Assembly (NCBI GenBank): GCA_030686995.1
Contig: CM060696.1
Location: forward strand, 117,911,449 to 117,975,448
Source: Artemisia argyi
Taxonomy: Eukaryota; Streptophyta; Magnoliopsida; Asterales; Asteraceae
Length of the DNA stretch: 64,000 nucleotides
Direction of reading: 5' to 3'
Positions 1-12,352 of the stretch are shown piece by piece. The stretch's first letter is position 1; every line of letters starts with the position of its first letter. Under the pieces are notes generated by a model that ran no database searches, was not told the DNA's origin, and saw only the letters and a list, made by a program, of their open reading frames with translations. The position numbers and the translations under genes are program-made.

Positions 1-2575
1 CCCAAATGAGTGTTTACCAGACACTCAATAAATTAGAAATGAAATGCATTCGTAATTCCGTTGGAGCAACCCAAACACGAATGGAGGAGTCACCCTCAAT
101 AGATCTATTCACTCACTCTCGCTTAGTACTTGAAATTAACGGTCCATGAAATAAAGGGGACTTGTCGTGACGTGGTAATAAGACTACTTAAGCAATGTAA
201 GAACTTTATACTTTGGCATTGTACAAAAATAGTTGCTGCAATGTATTCTCCCCCATGGGATTTGAAATCGTATAAAAGTATAACACGAGTATTTAAGCAT
301 GTATCTCCCCCAAAGAGTTTGTAAAGTAATTAAACCAGTAAAAGTGGGGCTATGACTCACCTGATGCAACAGCTACGATGACAAAAGTGTACACCGAAAT
401 GAGGTTCGATCTCTAACCGCAACCTAATATGAATGATGCATGATCTCGTTAAGATCACCAAATGATGTTTATGAATGTCCATGCTCATGTTTCTATACCA
501 CTCTAGTCTTTGGAAAAACACTTGTATTATCAAAAATATATAATCCAAGAATTTGGAAAATATTGCTATTAGAAAATATAAATGGCTAGTTATAATATAT
601 ATACTTATATATATATAACGTAAGTTCTCATGTTGACGTTGAAATACTCGGGTTGTAAACTTTGAAATGATGAAAACGTACTCATAATAACTAATACTAC
701 GTTAGTTTAAAAGCTCGGCACTTGAAATTACTTCTAACTTGAAAATGCACTTCGTAGTTTTTGCGCCAAAATATATAAAAGCTGTCAATTAATAAAGGGT
801 TTTTGCCGATATTGAAATGAGTATATCTTTTTCGTTACTTGTCCGTTTTACTTGTTCTTTATGTCCACGGTTTCGTCTTAGTATGTAGTAATATATTTTG
901 GAAAGCTCGGCTCCTCCGGGTTACGTTTAAAGTCTCTTTTTGTCCAATGAAAAACGTCCAACAGCAAACATTTTCTGAAAAATACTTTTCGTCTACAATC
1001 TTGCAAAAATCATAACTCCTTCGTTATAGACTCTTTTTAATCCGTTCTTTCGCCTACGGATTCGTTTTTGAAAGTATTTTCTAAAAATTTTGCCAAAGTT
1101 TCCTTGGTGTTTACTGATTTTCCAGATTTTTACAAAACGGGACAGCATGTCCTAAACATGTTCCAAATCAAGTTTCCAAGGTTAAAAACCATTTTCTACC
1201 ATCACCAATCCTCTTGTAATCACCACATGACTAATCTAATCCTTCCATACACCTTCTTAGGGTGCCATGGACTCCTAACCAAGTTATTAGAGCTAGGGGA
1301 TTCATAACAAGAAAGTTAGGGTTTGTATGTTTCATTTTAGCAAAAATAAAGTATAGTATAGCTACTTATACATGGTTTTTAGCATGATTCTTATGTAATA
1401 CAAGTAAAAATAGGATGATTCATGAAAAAATAAAGATGAAAACTTACTTGACCAAAATAGATGATTATTGGATGATTATGCTTGTTGTTCTTGTGTTTTT
1501 GTTACTTGTATCTTGATTAGACTTGTAAAATGAACAACTTTTGTGTTTTACTTCATGGAAAATGATCACTTGATCATGGAGATCAATAAAGGGTCGTGGG
1601 TTTTGATGGGAGGAAGAAGAAGATGAACTTTGATCTTAATTGAAAAGTATGTATTATGATTTTAGGAATTTAGTAAAGTTAGGTTATTAGAGGTTTATAG
1701 TTTTATATTAAGAAATCAATGCTTGAGGTTAAGGGGTGTCTCATGGGCCGGTTTTTAGGTGTGAAAAGGAGTAGCCAAAACGGTTTTGATCACTTAGAAA
1801 ATATAGTGTAGCGTTAAGTGTTATTACGCGTTATTCGTTAAAATCGGGTACCGGGTTTAATAGCAATAAACGTTCACGAAGTTAACCGGGATGAAATAAA
1901 AGTTATAAAAATGTTGAAAACATATTAAAAATATGTTGGGTACATTTACTGAGTGATTGGGTGATTATTGTTTAGTTTTCACGAAAACCGTCGTTATATT
2001 TATACGCGTACGTTATAAATAAAATAAATTTCCAAAATACTGGGTAACTGGATGTTATAACTTTTTATGATGTTAAAATGGATATAAAAATATGTCGGGA
2101 CCATTGTGGGAATATTTAGATATATTCGTCGTGTATAAACCGGGTGTTAACGATTATTATAATTACGTATACGTAAAAACGTTAAATGTACTGAATATGG
2201 AAATTTTGAAAATCCTGAGAGTGGTATAACATGAAAATGCTGTTATGATGATATGCAGACTATCCCCAGTCCGTATGCAGTGTCCTTAGCACTAATGAAA
2301 TGAATTCGCACCTAAACCAATCCGGTTACGCGAATTTGAATACCCGTAAACTAAATTTACGATGAAATGAGTAATGCAAGTGAATGATGAAAACTTTTCC
2401 GGAAATGAATAGTGTTTAGTGAATAGTAAATTTCCAAAAAGTTTCTCAGAACATCAAACTGACCTCGAAAACGATGAATAGTGTTTTGATGAATAGTGAT
2501 TTATGAATAGTAAAAAGTCGAAGTTTGGGAAAATGACCTGAAATGGTAAATGACGTGAAATGGTGAGTTGTGACA
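1..2575 (-). repeat. 3' LTR of element A (partial, about 690 bp missing)
   Basis: This matches 3935-6509 without net indels. It ends at TGACA on the plus strand (2571-2575), which is the TGTCA start of the LTR on the minus strand. Its small reading frames recur identically in the other LTR and show no protein family features, so no gene is called here. Confidence 0.85.
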
Positions 2576-2591
2576 GTCTTCCCCTCTAAAA
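2576..2591 (-). other. Polypurine tract of element A
   Basis: On the minus strand a purine-rich run (AGAGGGGAAG core) directly abuts the TGTCA start of the 3' LTR, which is the expected place for plus-strand priming. It fixes the element's orientation as minus. Confidence 0.7.
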
Positions 2592-3227
2592 GGAACTTCG
2601 TCCCGAAGTTCAGTTTATGTTGGTCTCTGAAAACATATTGGTGAAAAGGTGATGAAAAGTATGAATGTTCTGACAATGAGGGTATACACACATGCATGAA
2701 ACATTTGGAAAATGAGTAAAGGATTCAATCCAGACAGAATTTTATTATAACCATTCTTAGTGTTGCAAAATTCATTTCTGAGTCGGATATAGGTAGTCAG
2801 CCTATGTCCCACTATCCCGGGTTGAATATAGGTGACTAGTCTATATTCCACCGAGGTTCCATGAATTTTGAAATACTCAGCTCAGTCATACTAATACTAT
2901 GTCCTTCACAAATACCAATACGTTCAGAAAGACTAAGGCAGGTGACCAAGCTCGAGGTCAAATGATGAAACTATGCAAGGAAAAACATAATAGGGTGACA
3001 TATATGATACGTGAACATGCTTATATGAAAGACAATTATAGTAATCAACTATAATAAATGAATATAATATATCAGATAATGAGACACAAATCTCATCACC
3101 TATGTCAGCAACTAACCACAAATGAGGCTTCAGCTTGGCAGGCAGGCACGTGACGGTCATAGGGTTAAGTTTTCTTGAAAGTAGCTATAGTCTAGGTTTT
3201 AAAAACACTTAGTTCGCTATAGCCAAA
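2592..3227 (-). other. Internal domain of element A, no coding capacity seen
   Basis: About 640 bp between PPT and PBS. Short reading frames (up to 78 aa) show no gag, protease, RT or integrase motifs. Around 2780-2855 a phrase resembling ATATAGGT followed by a CTAT-rich half-repeat occurs twice, giving a small imperfect repeat. Nothing else was recognised. Confidence 0.6.
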
Positions 3228-3239
3228 GCTCTGATACCA
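3228..3239 (-). other. Primer binding site (initiator Met tRNA) of element A
   Basis: On the minus strand the sequence reads TGGTATCAGAGC, the standard plant PBS complementary to the 3' end of initiator Met tRNA. It lies 3 nt inside the LTR end (LTR terminal CA at 3243-3244 on the minus strand). Confidence 0.85.
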
Positions 3240-3242
3240 ATC

Positions 3243-6200
3243 TGTCACACCCCCAAAATCGGGTCCAGCGGAAGCATACATGTAGCTGGGGTGTAACTCA
3301 ATTGATATCACAACACTAGTTCAAAAATGGTTTGCACTTGAATCATTTTGAATAAAATAGTTAAATCAAAATGTTTAATTTACATTGTTAAAAGTAATGC
3401 GGAAGTAGGCCATTAAAATAGTTAAAAACGGTCCCCAAATGAATAATCAGAGTCTTCTATGACCATGCCATGCCCGGCCAAAACCTCCTGTAGCGTGCCA
3501 TTGGTTAATACCTGAAAATACATGCTAAAGTGTCAACACAATGGTTGGTGAGTTCATAGAGTCTTGTGAAAAAGAATGTAATGCATTGAAATGAAGATTC
3601 CCCAGCAAAGGCATCGTAAATCCACTCAGTTCCAAGTCCCGCCATAAGAGACTTGTAACCTGTGTGTTTACAACCCACTGCCAAATGTAATAAGTTTGAT
3701 ACAAAAGCATTGTAATTCAGTAATAAGGCTGATGCAAAGGCATCGTATTTCAGTAATAAGACTTGATGCAAAAGTATCGTATTTTAGTAATAAGACTTGA
3801 TGCAAAGGCATCGTATTTCAGTAGTTTTGTATGTACAATAGCCCAAGTATAAAGTAAAGTACTAAGATTTCAATAATGAAACCCACATTGTCTCTTAAGC
3901 TCATGGCCCCGAAGCTAGACGTACTAAATCCTGCCCCAAATGAGTGTTTACCAGACACTCAATAAATTAGAAATGAAATGCATTCGTAATTCCGTTGGAG
4001 CAACCCAAACACGAATGGAGGAGTCACCCTCAATAGATCTATTCACTCACTCTCGCTTAGTACTTGAAATTAACGGTCCATGAAATAAAGGGGACTTGTC
4101 GTGACGTGGTAATAAGACTACTTAAGCAATGTAAGAACTTTATACTTTGGCATTGTACAAAAATAGTTGCTGCAATGTATTCTCCCCCATGGGATTTGAA
4201 ATCGTATAAAAGTATAACACGAGTATTTAAGCATGTATCTCCCCCAAAGAGTTTGTAAAGTAATTAAACCAGTAAAAGTGGGGCTATGACTCACCTGATG
4301 CAACAGCTACGATGACAAAAGTGTACACCGAAATGAGGTTCGATCTCTAACCGCAACCTAATATGAATGATGCATGATCTCGTTAAGATCACCAAATGAT
4401 GTTTATGAATGTCCATGCTCATGTTTCTATACCACTCTAGTCTTTGGAAAAACACTTGTATTATCAAAAATATATAATCCAAGAATTTGGAAAATATTGC
4501 TATTAGAAAATATAAATGGCTAGTTATAATATATATACTTATATATATATAACGTAAGTTCTCATGTTGACGTTGAAATACTCGGGTTGTAAACTTTGAA
4601 ATGATGAAAACGTACTCATAATAACTAATACTACGTTAGTTTAAAAGCTCGGCACTTGAAATTACTTCTAACTTGAAAATGCACTTCGTAGTTTTTGCGC
4701 CAAAATATATAAAAGCTGTCAATTAATAAAGGGTTTTTGCCGATATTGAAATGAGTATATCTTTTTCGTTACTTGTCCGTTTTACTTGTTCTTTATGTCC
4801 ACGGTTTCGTCTTAGTATGTAGTAATATATTTTGGAAAGCTCGGCTCCTCCGGGTTACGTTTAAAGTCTCTTTTTGTCCAATGAAAAACGTCCAACAGCA
4901 AACATTTTCTGAAAAATACTTTTCGTCTACAATCTTGCAAAAATCATAACTCCTTCGTTATAGACTCTTTTTAATCCGTTCTTTCGCCTACGGATTCGTT
5001 TTTGAAAGTATTTTCTAAAAATTTTGCCAAAGTTTCCTTGGTGTTTACTGATTTTCCAGATTTTTACAAAACGGGACAGCATGTCCTAAACATGTTCCAA
5101 ATCAAGTTTCCAAGGTTAAAAACCATTTTCTACCATCACCAATCCTCTTGTAATCACCACATGACTAATCTAATCCTTCCATACACCTTCTTAGGGTGCC
5201 ATGGACTCCTAACCAAGTTATTAGAGCTAGGGGATTCATAACAAGAAAGTTAGGGTTTGTATGTTTCATTTTAGCAAAAATAAAGTATAGTATAGCTACT
5301 TATACATGGTTTTTAGCATGATTCTTATGTAATACAAGTAAAAATAGGATGATTCATGAAAAAATAAAGATGAAAACTTACTTGACCAAAATAGATGATT
5401 ATTGGATGATTATGCTTGTTGTTCTTGTGTTTTTGTTACTTGTATCTTGATTAGACTTGTAAAATGAACAACTTTTGTGTTTTACTTCATGGAAAATGAT
5501 CACTTGATCATGGAGATCAATAAAGGGTCGTGGGTTTTGATGGGAGGAAGAAGAAGATGAACTTTGATCTTAATTGAAAAGTATGTATTATGATTTTAGG
5601 AATTTAGTAAAGTTAGGTTATTAGAGGTTTATAGTTTTATATTAAGAAATCAATGCTTGAGGTTAAGGGGTGTCTCATGGGCCGGTTTTTAGGTGTGAAA
5701 AGGAGTAGCCAAAACGGTTTTGATCACTTAGAAAATATAGTGTAGCGTTAAGTGTTATTACGCGTTATTCGTTAAAATCGGGTACCGGGTTTAATAGCAA
5801 TAAACGTTCACGAAGTTAACCGGGATGAAATAAAAGTTATAAAAATGTTGAAAACATATTAAAAATATGTTGGGTACATTTACTGAGTGATTGGGTGATT
5901 ATTGTTTAGTTTTCACGAAAACCGTCGTTATATTTATACGCGTACGTTATAAATAAAATAAATTTCCAAAATACTGGGTAACTGGATGTTATAACTTTTT
6001 ATGATGTTAAAATGGATATAAAAATATGTCGGGACCATTGTGGGAATATTTAGATATATTCGTCGTGTATAAACCGGGTGTTAACGATTATTATAATTAC
6101 GTATACGTAAAAACGTTAAATGTACTGAATATGGAAATTTTGAAAATCCTGAGAGTGGTATAACATGAAAATGCTGTTATGATGATATGCAGACTATCCC

Positions 6201-6509
6201 CAGTCCGTATGCAGTGTCCTTAGCACTAATGAAATGAATTCGCACCTAAACCAATCCGGTTACGCGAATTTGAATACCCGTAAACTAAATTTACGATGAA
6301 ATGAGTAATGCAAGTGAATGATGAAAACTTTTCCGGAAATGAATAGTGTTTAGTGAATAGTAAATTTCCAAAAAGTTTCTCAGAACATCAAACTGACCTC
6401 GAAAACGATGAATAGTGTTTTGATGAATAGTGATTTATGAATAGTAAAAAGTCGAAGTTTGGGAAAATGACCTGAAATGGTAAATGACGTGAAATGGTGA
6501 GTTGTGACA
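3243..6509 (-). repeat. 5' LTR of element A, complete, 3267 bp
   Basis: On the minus strand it starts TGTCACAACTC at 6509 and ends GGGTGTGACA at 3243, giving TG...CA ends with a short TGTCA/TGACA inverted terminus. The length is extreme for an LTR. It contains a 33-34 bp minisatellite at 3698-3826. Confidence 0.85.
3698..3826. repeat. Minisatellite, 33-34 bp unit, about four copies
   Basis: Four consecutive imperfect units begin at 3698, 3731, 3765 and 3799. Each starts GATRCAAARGYATYGTA and runs to TCAGTAATAAG. The last copy is partial. It lies in the part of the LTR that is off-window in the left copy. Confidence 0.8.
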
Positions 6510-7084
6510 CCACGTCACAAACCTCTAACATTTGACACCTAATCGCCACATATTCAACAGTATGCCATGTCATTGCCTACATGGCAATCACTTTTCGGGC
6601 ATGCATTTGTAATAATTAAAAAAGACGAAGCCTATGGGATTCGAAATCGAGACCTATTGAATAATATAACAAACTCACAGCCACTCTCAACCACTAGAGC
6701 ACTAATGTGTTTGTGTTCAAAGCTGTTAAAACCAAATATACATGCTTAAAATAAGCATACAAAAACCACTCACTTATTAGTTGGATACCAATTACTTCTG
6801 TATCAGTTTCAAAATCCCAATGAAAACCGTAAATTCATTTATACAAATTGATTTCAATCAAGGGATAAGAAAGGAAGTTATATACGAATTGACCTCAATC
6901 AAGATTTAAGAAGGGAAGTTTGATTTCCAGTTACAAAAACTTCAATGCCCACCTATAATCAAGGGATTTCTATGAAGGTATAATTATGGTATGATTATAT
7001 GTATAGTCAATCAAGAATTCGAAATCTCAAAATTTTCCCAAATATTGTTTTAATTCGGTGTGTAAATAAAACCCTAATCCTACC
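6510..7084. other. Spacer between element A and the first Helitron gene
   Basis: AT-rich DNA with no convincing coding frame. It should contain the Helitron 5' end (a TC after A), but many ATC positions fit and none is distinguished. A SINE-like relic sits at 6615-6705. Confidence 0.5.
6615..6705 (-). repeat. Possible tRNA-derived SINE head relic
   Basis: On the minus strand, AGTGGTTGAGAGTGG (6695-6681) resembles a pol III A box. GGTCTCGATTTCGAATCCC (6654-6636) resembles a B box about 40 nt downstream. That spacing suits a tRNA-derived SINE head. No tail or target duplication was identified, so this is a weak call. Confidence 0.35.
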
Positions 7085-7092
7085 CTATATAT
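7085..7092 (+). promoter_or_regulatory. TATA-box candidate for the RPA-like gene
   Basis: CTATATAT lies about 75 nt before the ATG at 7160. The other plus-strand genes of this Helitron have a TATA-like box at about the same distance, which supports the call. Confidence 0.5.
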
Positions 7093-7159
7093 TGGCTCTA
7101 TCGTTTTTTGATAAAATATCACAAATCATTTTTATGAGTTTGTAACAAAGTTACTAACC

Positions 7160-10100
7160 ATGAGTAAGTATTCGAATTCTAGGTATGGGAATAAGGGCAA
7201 GTCTCCAAGTTGCAGTTCCTCCAAATCTCCAGGTATTTTATTATTTACCCAGTCGATTTCAATATTATTTTCATCCCTGAAATAATTATTTCATTAATTA
7301 TGTCAAAACAAAATTGTTTATCCAAGCAGATTCAATTTTGAATCACTATATGTTATTTCATTAATTATGTCAAAACAAAATTGTTTATCCAAGCAGATTC
7401 AATTTTGAATCACTACATGTTATTTTTTGGCAAAACCTCATTTGTTCAACAAAGAAGTGTAGTATTAGGTAATAGATACAATGAAACTATATTTATGGAG
7501 TGATGATTATAGTTAATTGTTTGAACCATTCGGACTTCGAATTCCATACGTTATTGTTTGGCAAAACCTCATTTGATCAAAAAAGAAGTTTATTATTACG
7601 TAATATATACAATTAAACCATATTTATGGAGTGATGATTATAGTTTATTGTTTGAACCATTGGGACTTTGAATCCCATACGTTATTGTTTGGCAAAACCT
7701 CATTTGATCAAAAAAGAAGTTTATTATTATGTAATATATACAATTAAACCATATTTATGGAGTGATGATTATAGTTTATTGTTTGAACCATTCGAACTTG
7801 ATTATTATGTTATTTTTCATATAAATGATGTACGAAATACATGCTAAACTAATATTATTTTGTCAATGTATTTACTGCTGACACAACTTTCTCATCGTTG
7901 CAGGCAATGTAACTGAACAGAAAATAACTAAGCTCATGGATGTGGACCCTATGATCGATGACATAGTTGTCATAGGTAGATGCATTTCGCTATGGCATTC
8001 CCACAAGAAAGATGATGAAAAAAACCCTTACAGTCTTGATTTTGTTTTACAAGATGAACAGGTATGTAACATGTTAATAATTGATTCAAACAATTTGATG
8101 ATTTGTATTTGGTCAACTAAAGTATCATTTGCCAACCTGTAATACGAATTCTTACTCATTGTTTGTAACTTTTGTTACAAACGATATAAAAATGATTTGT
8201 CATATTCGAACCAAAAACGATATTAAGTGAACCTATGAAGATCATTTGTTATATGTGAATCAAAACTAAAGTATAATTGTAAACTATCAATAGGGTACGA
8301 GGATTGAGGCAACAATAAGGAGGGAATTCAAATATACATTTGAGCCATTGTTAGTTGAGGGTCAATGCTACAAACTGACTAATTTTGCCATTGCTGAGAA
8401 TGGTGGCACATTGCCATTGTTGCCCCATAAATGGAAAATCAGCTTTTTCCGCAACACAGTGGTGACAAGGATTGACCCGATCAATAATGATCTACATGGT
8501 TTCCAGTTTGAATCCTTCAATACAATTCTAGATGATAACAACAAATATGAAGCCAATGATGCTGTTGGTATGTATGCTTATACTTTGCTTATATTTGTTT
8601 GAAATCTAAATACATTTGTATGTTTGTTATAATTTGTTATAACTTATTCTATAATTTTCAATAACAGATGTTGTTGGTACTGTTGTTGCCATCGGGGACA
8701 TTGTCCCTGTCAATTCCAAATGGGGCAAAAAGACTCGCAGGAGTGTTGTGCTGGAAAATGCTCAGTAATACATCATATATTTACCCATTTATTGGTTTAC
8801 AAAAAATAACCCCTGAAATTTATTCACTCTTGAATTATGTATTTGAAGGTCTCTGAGAATCAATCTAACTTTTTGGGACAACTGGGCAAGCATGTGGAAC
8901 GAGTATTATGAAAAGCATGAGAACTTGGGATGTCTCATCATCATACTCCAACTTGGTAAAGTCAAATACTGGGATGGTAAGTATACTCTTTCATATATGC
9001 TATAATTCATTAAATGGTTGCTCAACATCTTGCCCACCAGTTATATTAAATGGTACTATCGTTTTGCTTTTTCACCATGTAGATGATCCAAGTATTCATA
9101 ATGCCCTTTTCGGCTCAAAAATATTCATGAACTCGACTATGCCGGAAATAGTCAACTTCAGGAAGAGGTGTGTTCATTTTTTGCGGTTATTACCTAGAAT
9201 TTCATTCGCATTTTATATGATTCAGCTTATTAAATATTATATAATTATTTAAATATAACATTTCAACCTGTTAAACATCCACACAATCTATATGTTTTTC
9301 AGTTATGAGGAACGTGAGGATTTCAATGAAACAGACTTTAAGATTGAGTTGTACACTCCTCCCAAAAAGGTTGAAAGCCCGGCGGAGTTCATATCTGGTT
9401 GCGTTAAGCAAATGGTTGGATCAATTCGTGATACACAACCCGTAAGTGTTGATTTATTTATTTTAACTACAGCATACTTTTCGCTTTAATTTTTCTTACA
9501 TAACCACGGATAAAATGAAATTAAACAGCTAAATGATATTCCAATAAAAATGTTTTTTTTTCAAGGATTCTCAATGCGTTGTTTACGCTACTATACGTAA
9601 GATTATGCAAGAGGAAGGTTGGGCTTACACAGCATGTAAAACGTGCAACAAACGTGTTAACGTCATACCTGCTAAAGCTCATGGCCCATCTAGAAACCGC
9701 AAGCCAACATTCACATGTGACAGATATGGGACTGTTCAAGCAGCACCAGTGTATGATTTTATTACATTTACAATGTATTTTATATAACTAAATGTCATCC
9801 ATATATGGTTAACTTATACATGTATTGTTATATGTTTATACAGGTTCAAGATAATGCTTCGTTTCTCTGATGATACAGGATCTGCATCCGCTGTCTTTTT
9901 TAATAGCACTGTGTTCAAATTGTGTGGTAAGACTGCATGGCAGATAATGGAAACTAAAGGAATGAATCCTGATGAGTATTTCCCGGATGACTTGGATGTT
10001 ATGATCGGCAAAAAGGTTTTGTTAAAGATATTCTATTCTGAATATAACCATAACAGAAATACTCACAAGTATAGGTGTGACGCGGTGTCTGAAGATCCAG

Positions 10101-10528
10101 ATGTTATTGCCTACTTCAAAAATGGCTTTATGGAATCAGATGTATGTAAACATACATTTGTAACTTCTATGTTAATTGCATATTATTATAGGCATGTAAC
10201 TATCTCATTTTTTATGTTATATTAGGATGTATCTGTTGATTATACCACACCTATGATGCTGATGAAGCCACCAAGGCCGCCCAGATCAATGTACCAGAGT
10301 GTCACAAAGACATTGTTACTCGATACTCCACCATCGAAAGATAAGCAAACATCCAGTAGTGGTGATGGTTCCATGCATTCTCCCAGCAGTTGTGATGGTT
10401 CAAACGAGAAAAAGCGTGAGCGCGTTGAATACATTGACCTTGATGATTATCCCAGTGACGTTGAGGATGCAGATGCTACTCCTATGAAAAAACCAATGGT
10501 GCAAGTGAAGATCGAGAAGGATCCTTGA
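7160..10528 (+). CDS. RPA70-like single-strand DNA-binding protein (Helitron accessory), 10 exons
   Basis: Exons read as 7160-7232, 7904-8061, 8294-8567, 8668-8764, 8849-8976, 9083-9167, 9303-9441, 9566-9750, 9844-10141 and 10226-10528. All junctions are GT-AG and keep one frame (579 aa). The order of OB-fold-like segments resembles the plant RPA 70-kDa subunit: about residues 30-120, 170-290, then a C-terminal fold with an inserted zinc finger. In that finger CKTC (C342, C345) and C369 are present, but Tyr372 stands where a fourth Cys is expected. The tail (about 490-579) is rich in Ser, Pro and acidic residues. Plant Helitrons often carry such genes, presumably to coat single-stranded transposition intermediates. 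The neighbouring Rep/helicase fits that role. It is unlikely to be the host RPA gene. Confidence 0.85.
7286..7812. repeat. Tandem repeats in intron 1 of the RPA-like gene (67 bp x2, then 131 bp x3)
   Basis: Two 67-bp units begin at 7286 and 7353 and are almost identical. From 7420 three 131-bp units follow (7420, 7551, 7682), each starting TTATT and containing GGCAAAACCTCATTTG and GGAGTGATGATTATAG. The second and third are closest to each other. The repeats abut without a gap. Confidence 0.85.
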
Positions 10529-11394
10529 TCAACGCAACACATCTCCATTGCTGATTTATATTTACTTTCTGCATTCTAATAAGTTTGCTATGGCATAAAC
10601 AATTTGAACGTTTATTTTATCTTTATTTCGGTTGTTTGATAAGGTTTATTACCTTAAACAATTTACGGCATTTGTTTTGGATATTGTTACTTTTTAAAAC
10701 ACCCTGGAGATGGTGTATTTTCAACATTGGTTGCAATTTCAATATCCAGCATATTGTTTATTTTCAACATTGCTATGCATGCAGCTTTTTCATCATCCCA
10801 CTATGTGCTCCCATTCCTTTTTAAAGTACCATTTCTCAGTAGCAAGAATTTGACTCAAAGTCACATGATCATTTTTTTGATTGAAGTTCAAACTGTCATC
10901 AACATATATGATGATGAAATGGTATGAACCACATTACTTTGTAAACAGATATAAAACGACTCCCTTATGTCCTCTAACTTTATTTTACAACTTATGTTTA
11001 CACGATGTCCCTCCAAAAAATTAACCACAAATAGTTGCAAATTGTGGTACAAATCTGAATAGCAATGTTGTTCATACTCTTGATAGTGATGATGACAATG
11101 AAGGATGGATTTGTATTAAAAAGGACTGTTTATACCATGTCCATAAGGAAGACAAATTGGGATTAAAAAAGACTGTTGTTGAACAATTTGTTGACTCTCA
11201 TGACAGCGAGAAATGGATAAAAAAATATTTTATTTTTTAATTTTATTTATTGCATATTATACATAATTTGCATCTATATTTTAGGCAATTAGTTCCATAT
11301 ATTTTTGGAACATATATTCATATTAAACCAAATTGAAGTCAATTAGTATTCAAATTAATTGTAAATCATTACTAAAAATTTTCACCAAAAACTC
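10529..11394 (+). pseudogene. Spacer with a degenerate copy of the acidic-protein gene
   Basis: Two blocks echo exons 2-3 of the downstream gene. At 10905-10921 a GATGATGAAATG|GTATGA exon end and donor matches the GATGATGAGATG|GTATGA at 11692-11709. At about 11050-11110 a run ending in an AGTGATGATGACAAT acidic stretch matches the Ser/Asp segment of exon 3 (11850-11890). No open frame connects them, so this looks like a decayed tandem duplicate. The remaining bases (10529-10900, 11230-11390) show nothing recognisable. Confidence 0.5.
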
Positions 11395-11401
11395 TATATA
11401 A
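11395..11401 (+). promoter_or_regulatory. TATA box of the acidic-protein gene
   Basis: TATATAA lies about 75 nt upstream of the ATG at 11472, the same spacing as in the RPA-like gene. Confidence 0.5.
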
Positions 11402-11471
11402 AGTTATAAACTCCTACAAATGTTTTTCATTATCAAAGTAAGTATACGTAGTTTGAACTACTTTTTTGGAG

Positions 11472-12352
11472 ATGTCAAATACAGGATCACCAAAGGTATA
11501 AATGTTCTTTTGCATTTTGATTTTCTTTTTGGCCATTATTAGTATTGTTTATTTGTTAGATATGTTATACATATAAGTTAAATTGTACCATATGTCGAGC
11601 ATTGCAGAAATCCATTGATGATGGCATGCATAGTGCTTCAACTCCTAATGATGGGCTTAAAAATGATCTATTAGTTATTGATATATCATCTGATGATGAG
11701 ATGGTATGATTACCAAAGCTATACTTGTGTTACAAAAATATGTCGTACATACCATCAAGATTGTTGTGTATTTTTTTTTTTTCATTTGCAGCCAGCTCAA
11801 AATGCAAAGAAACGTAGAAGATTAACTAAAAATGGAACTGTTGTAAACAACAATGTGGTCGATCTGAGTTCTTCCGATGATGACAAGTTTGCCCATCTTG
11901 ACGAAACAAAGTCATTTGAAGATGAATCTCAAAAGATTGGAAAAGTGGTATGACCAATGATTAACCATCAATATTTTTTTTTTGGTTTCTACTAAAAACT
12001 ATATATGACCTAATATTTTTTTAATATGTATTTGTATCTTTAAACCTAGGTTCTGGATGATGAAGAACCTACTCCTACCAAAAATAAGCACCACAACTAT
12101 TCCCTCATTGATGAGACAACTGATGAAGATCTTGACAAGGAAAATAATTTAAGTGAAGCCGAAGAGGATGGTTATGATGCTTTACATATTTCTAACAAAT
12201 ATGTCGATGATGAAGCCGAAGAGGATTTAGAAGATGCTTCACTTTATAGTGATGAAACATTAGATGATGGAGATGATTTGGACGGTTTCATTGATGACGA
12301 AACTCACGATTCTGATCGTACCGATAGTGATGATACCGACGATGATATTTGA
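11472..12352 (+). CDS. Small acidic nuclear-type protein of unknown function, 4 exons
   Basis: Exons 11472-11495, 11608-11703, 11792-11947 and 12050-12352. All three introns are phase 0 and GT-AG, giving 192 aa. I do not recognise a family. The protein has a basic KKRRR cluster in exon 3 that could act as a nuclear signal. Repeated Ser/Asp runs (SSDDE, SSSDDD) look like casein-kinase-2-type sites or SUMO-interacting motifs. The C-terminal half is strongly acidic (DDEAEEDLED, DSDDTDDD). It lies between the RPA-like gene and a B3 gene in the same presumed Helitron, and the RPA-like protein has a similar acidic Ser-rich tail. It could be a chaperone-like or chromatin-interacting accessory factor, but that is only inference. 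Confidence 0.65.

Larger units (their letters stand above)
1..6509 (-). mobile_element. LTR retrotransposon A, non-autonomous, clipped by window start
   Basis: Two direct copies lie exactly 3934 bp apart (1-2575 and 3935-6509). A PBS and a PPT between them show that these are LTRs of an element read on the minus strand. The 5' LTR (element sense) is 3243-6509 and the 3' LTR is cut off by the window edge. Only 667 bp lie between the LTRs and no gag or pol frame is visible, so it must depend on proteins from another element. The PBS matches initiator Met tRNA. The right flank begins CCACG at 6510; the matching target duplication would lie outside the window. I found no differences between the LTR blocks I compared and the offset is constant, which implies a recent insertion. 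This is a LARD-like layout with unusually long LTRs. Confidence 0.85.

Noticed and set aside
130..324. Small frames repeated in both LTRs of element A (also 1068-1307, 4064-4258, 5002-5241)
   Set aside because: They are identical because the LTRs are identical, lack family features and overlap other frames, so they are not evidence of genes.
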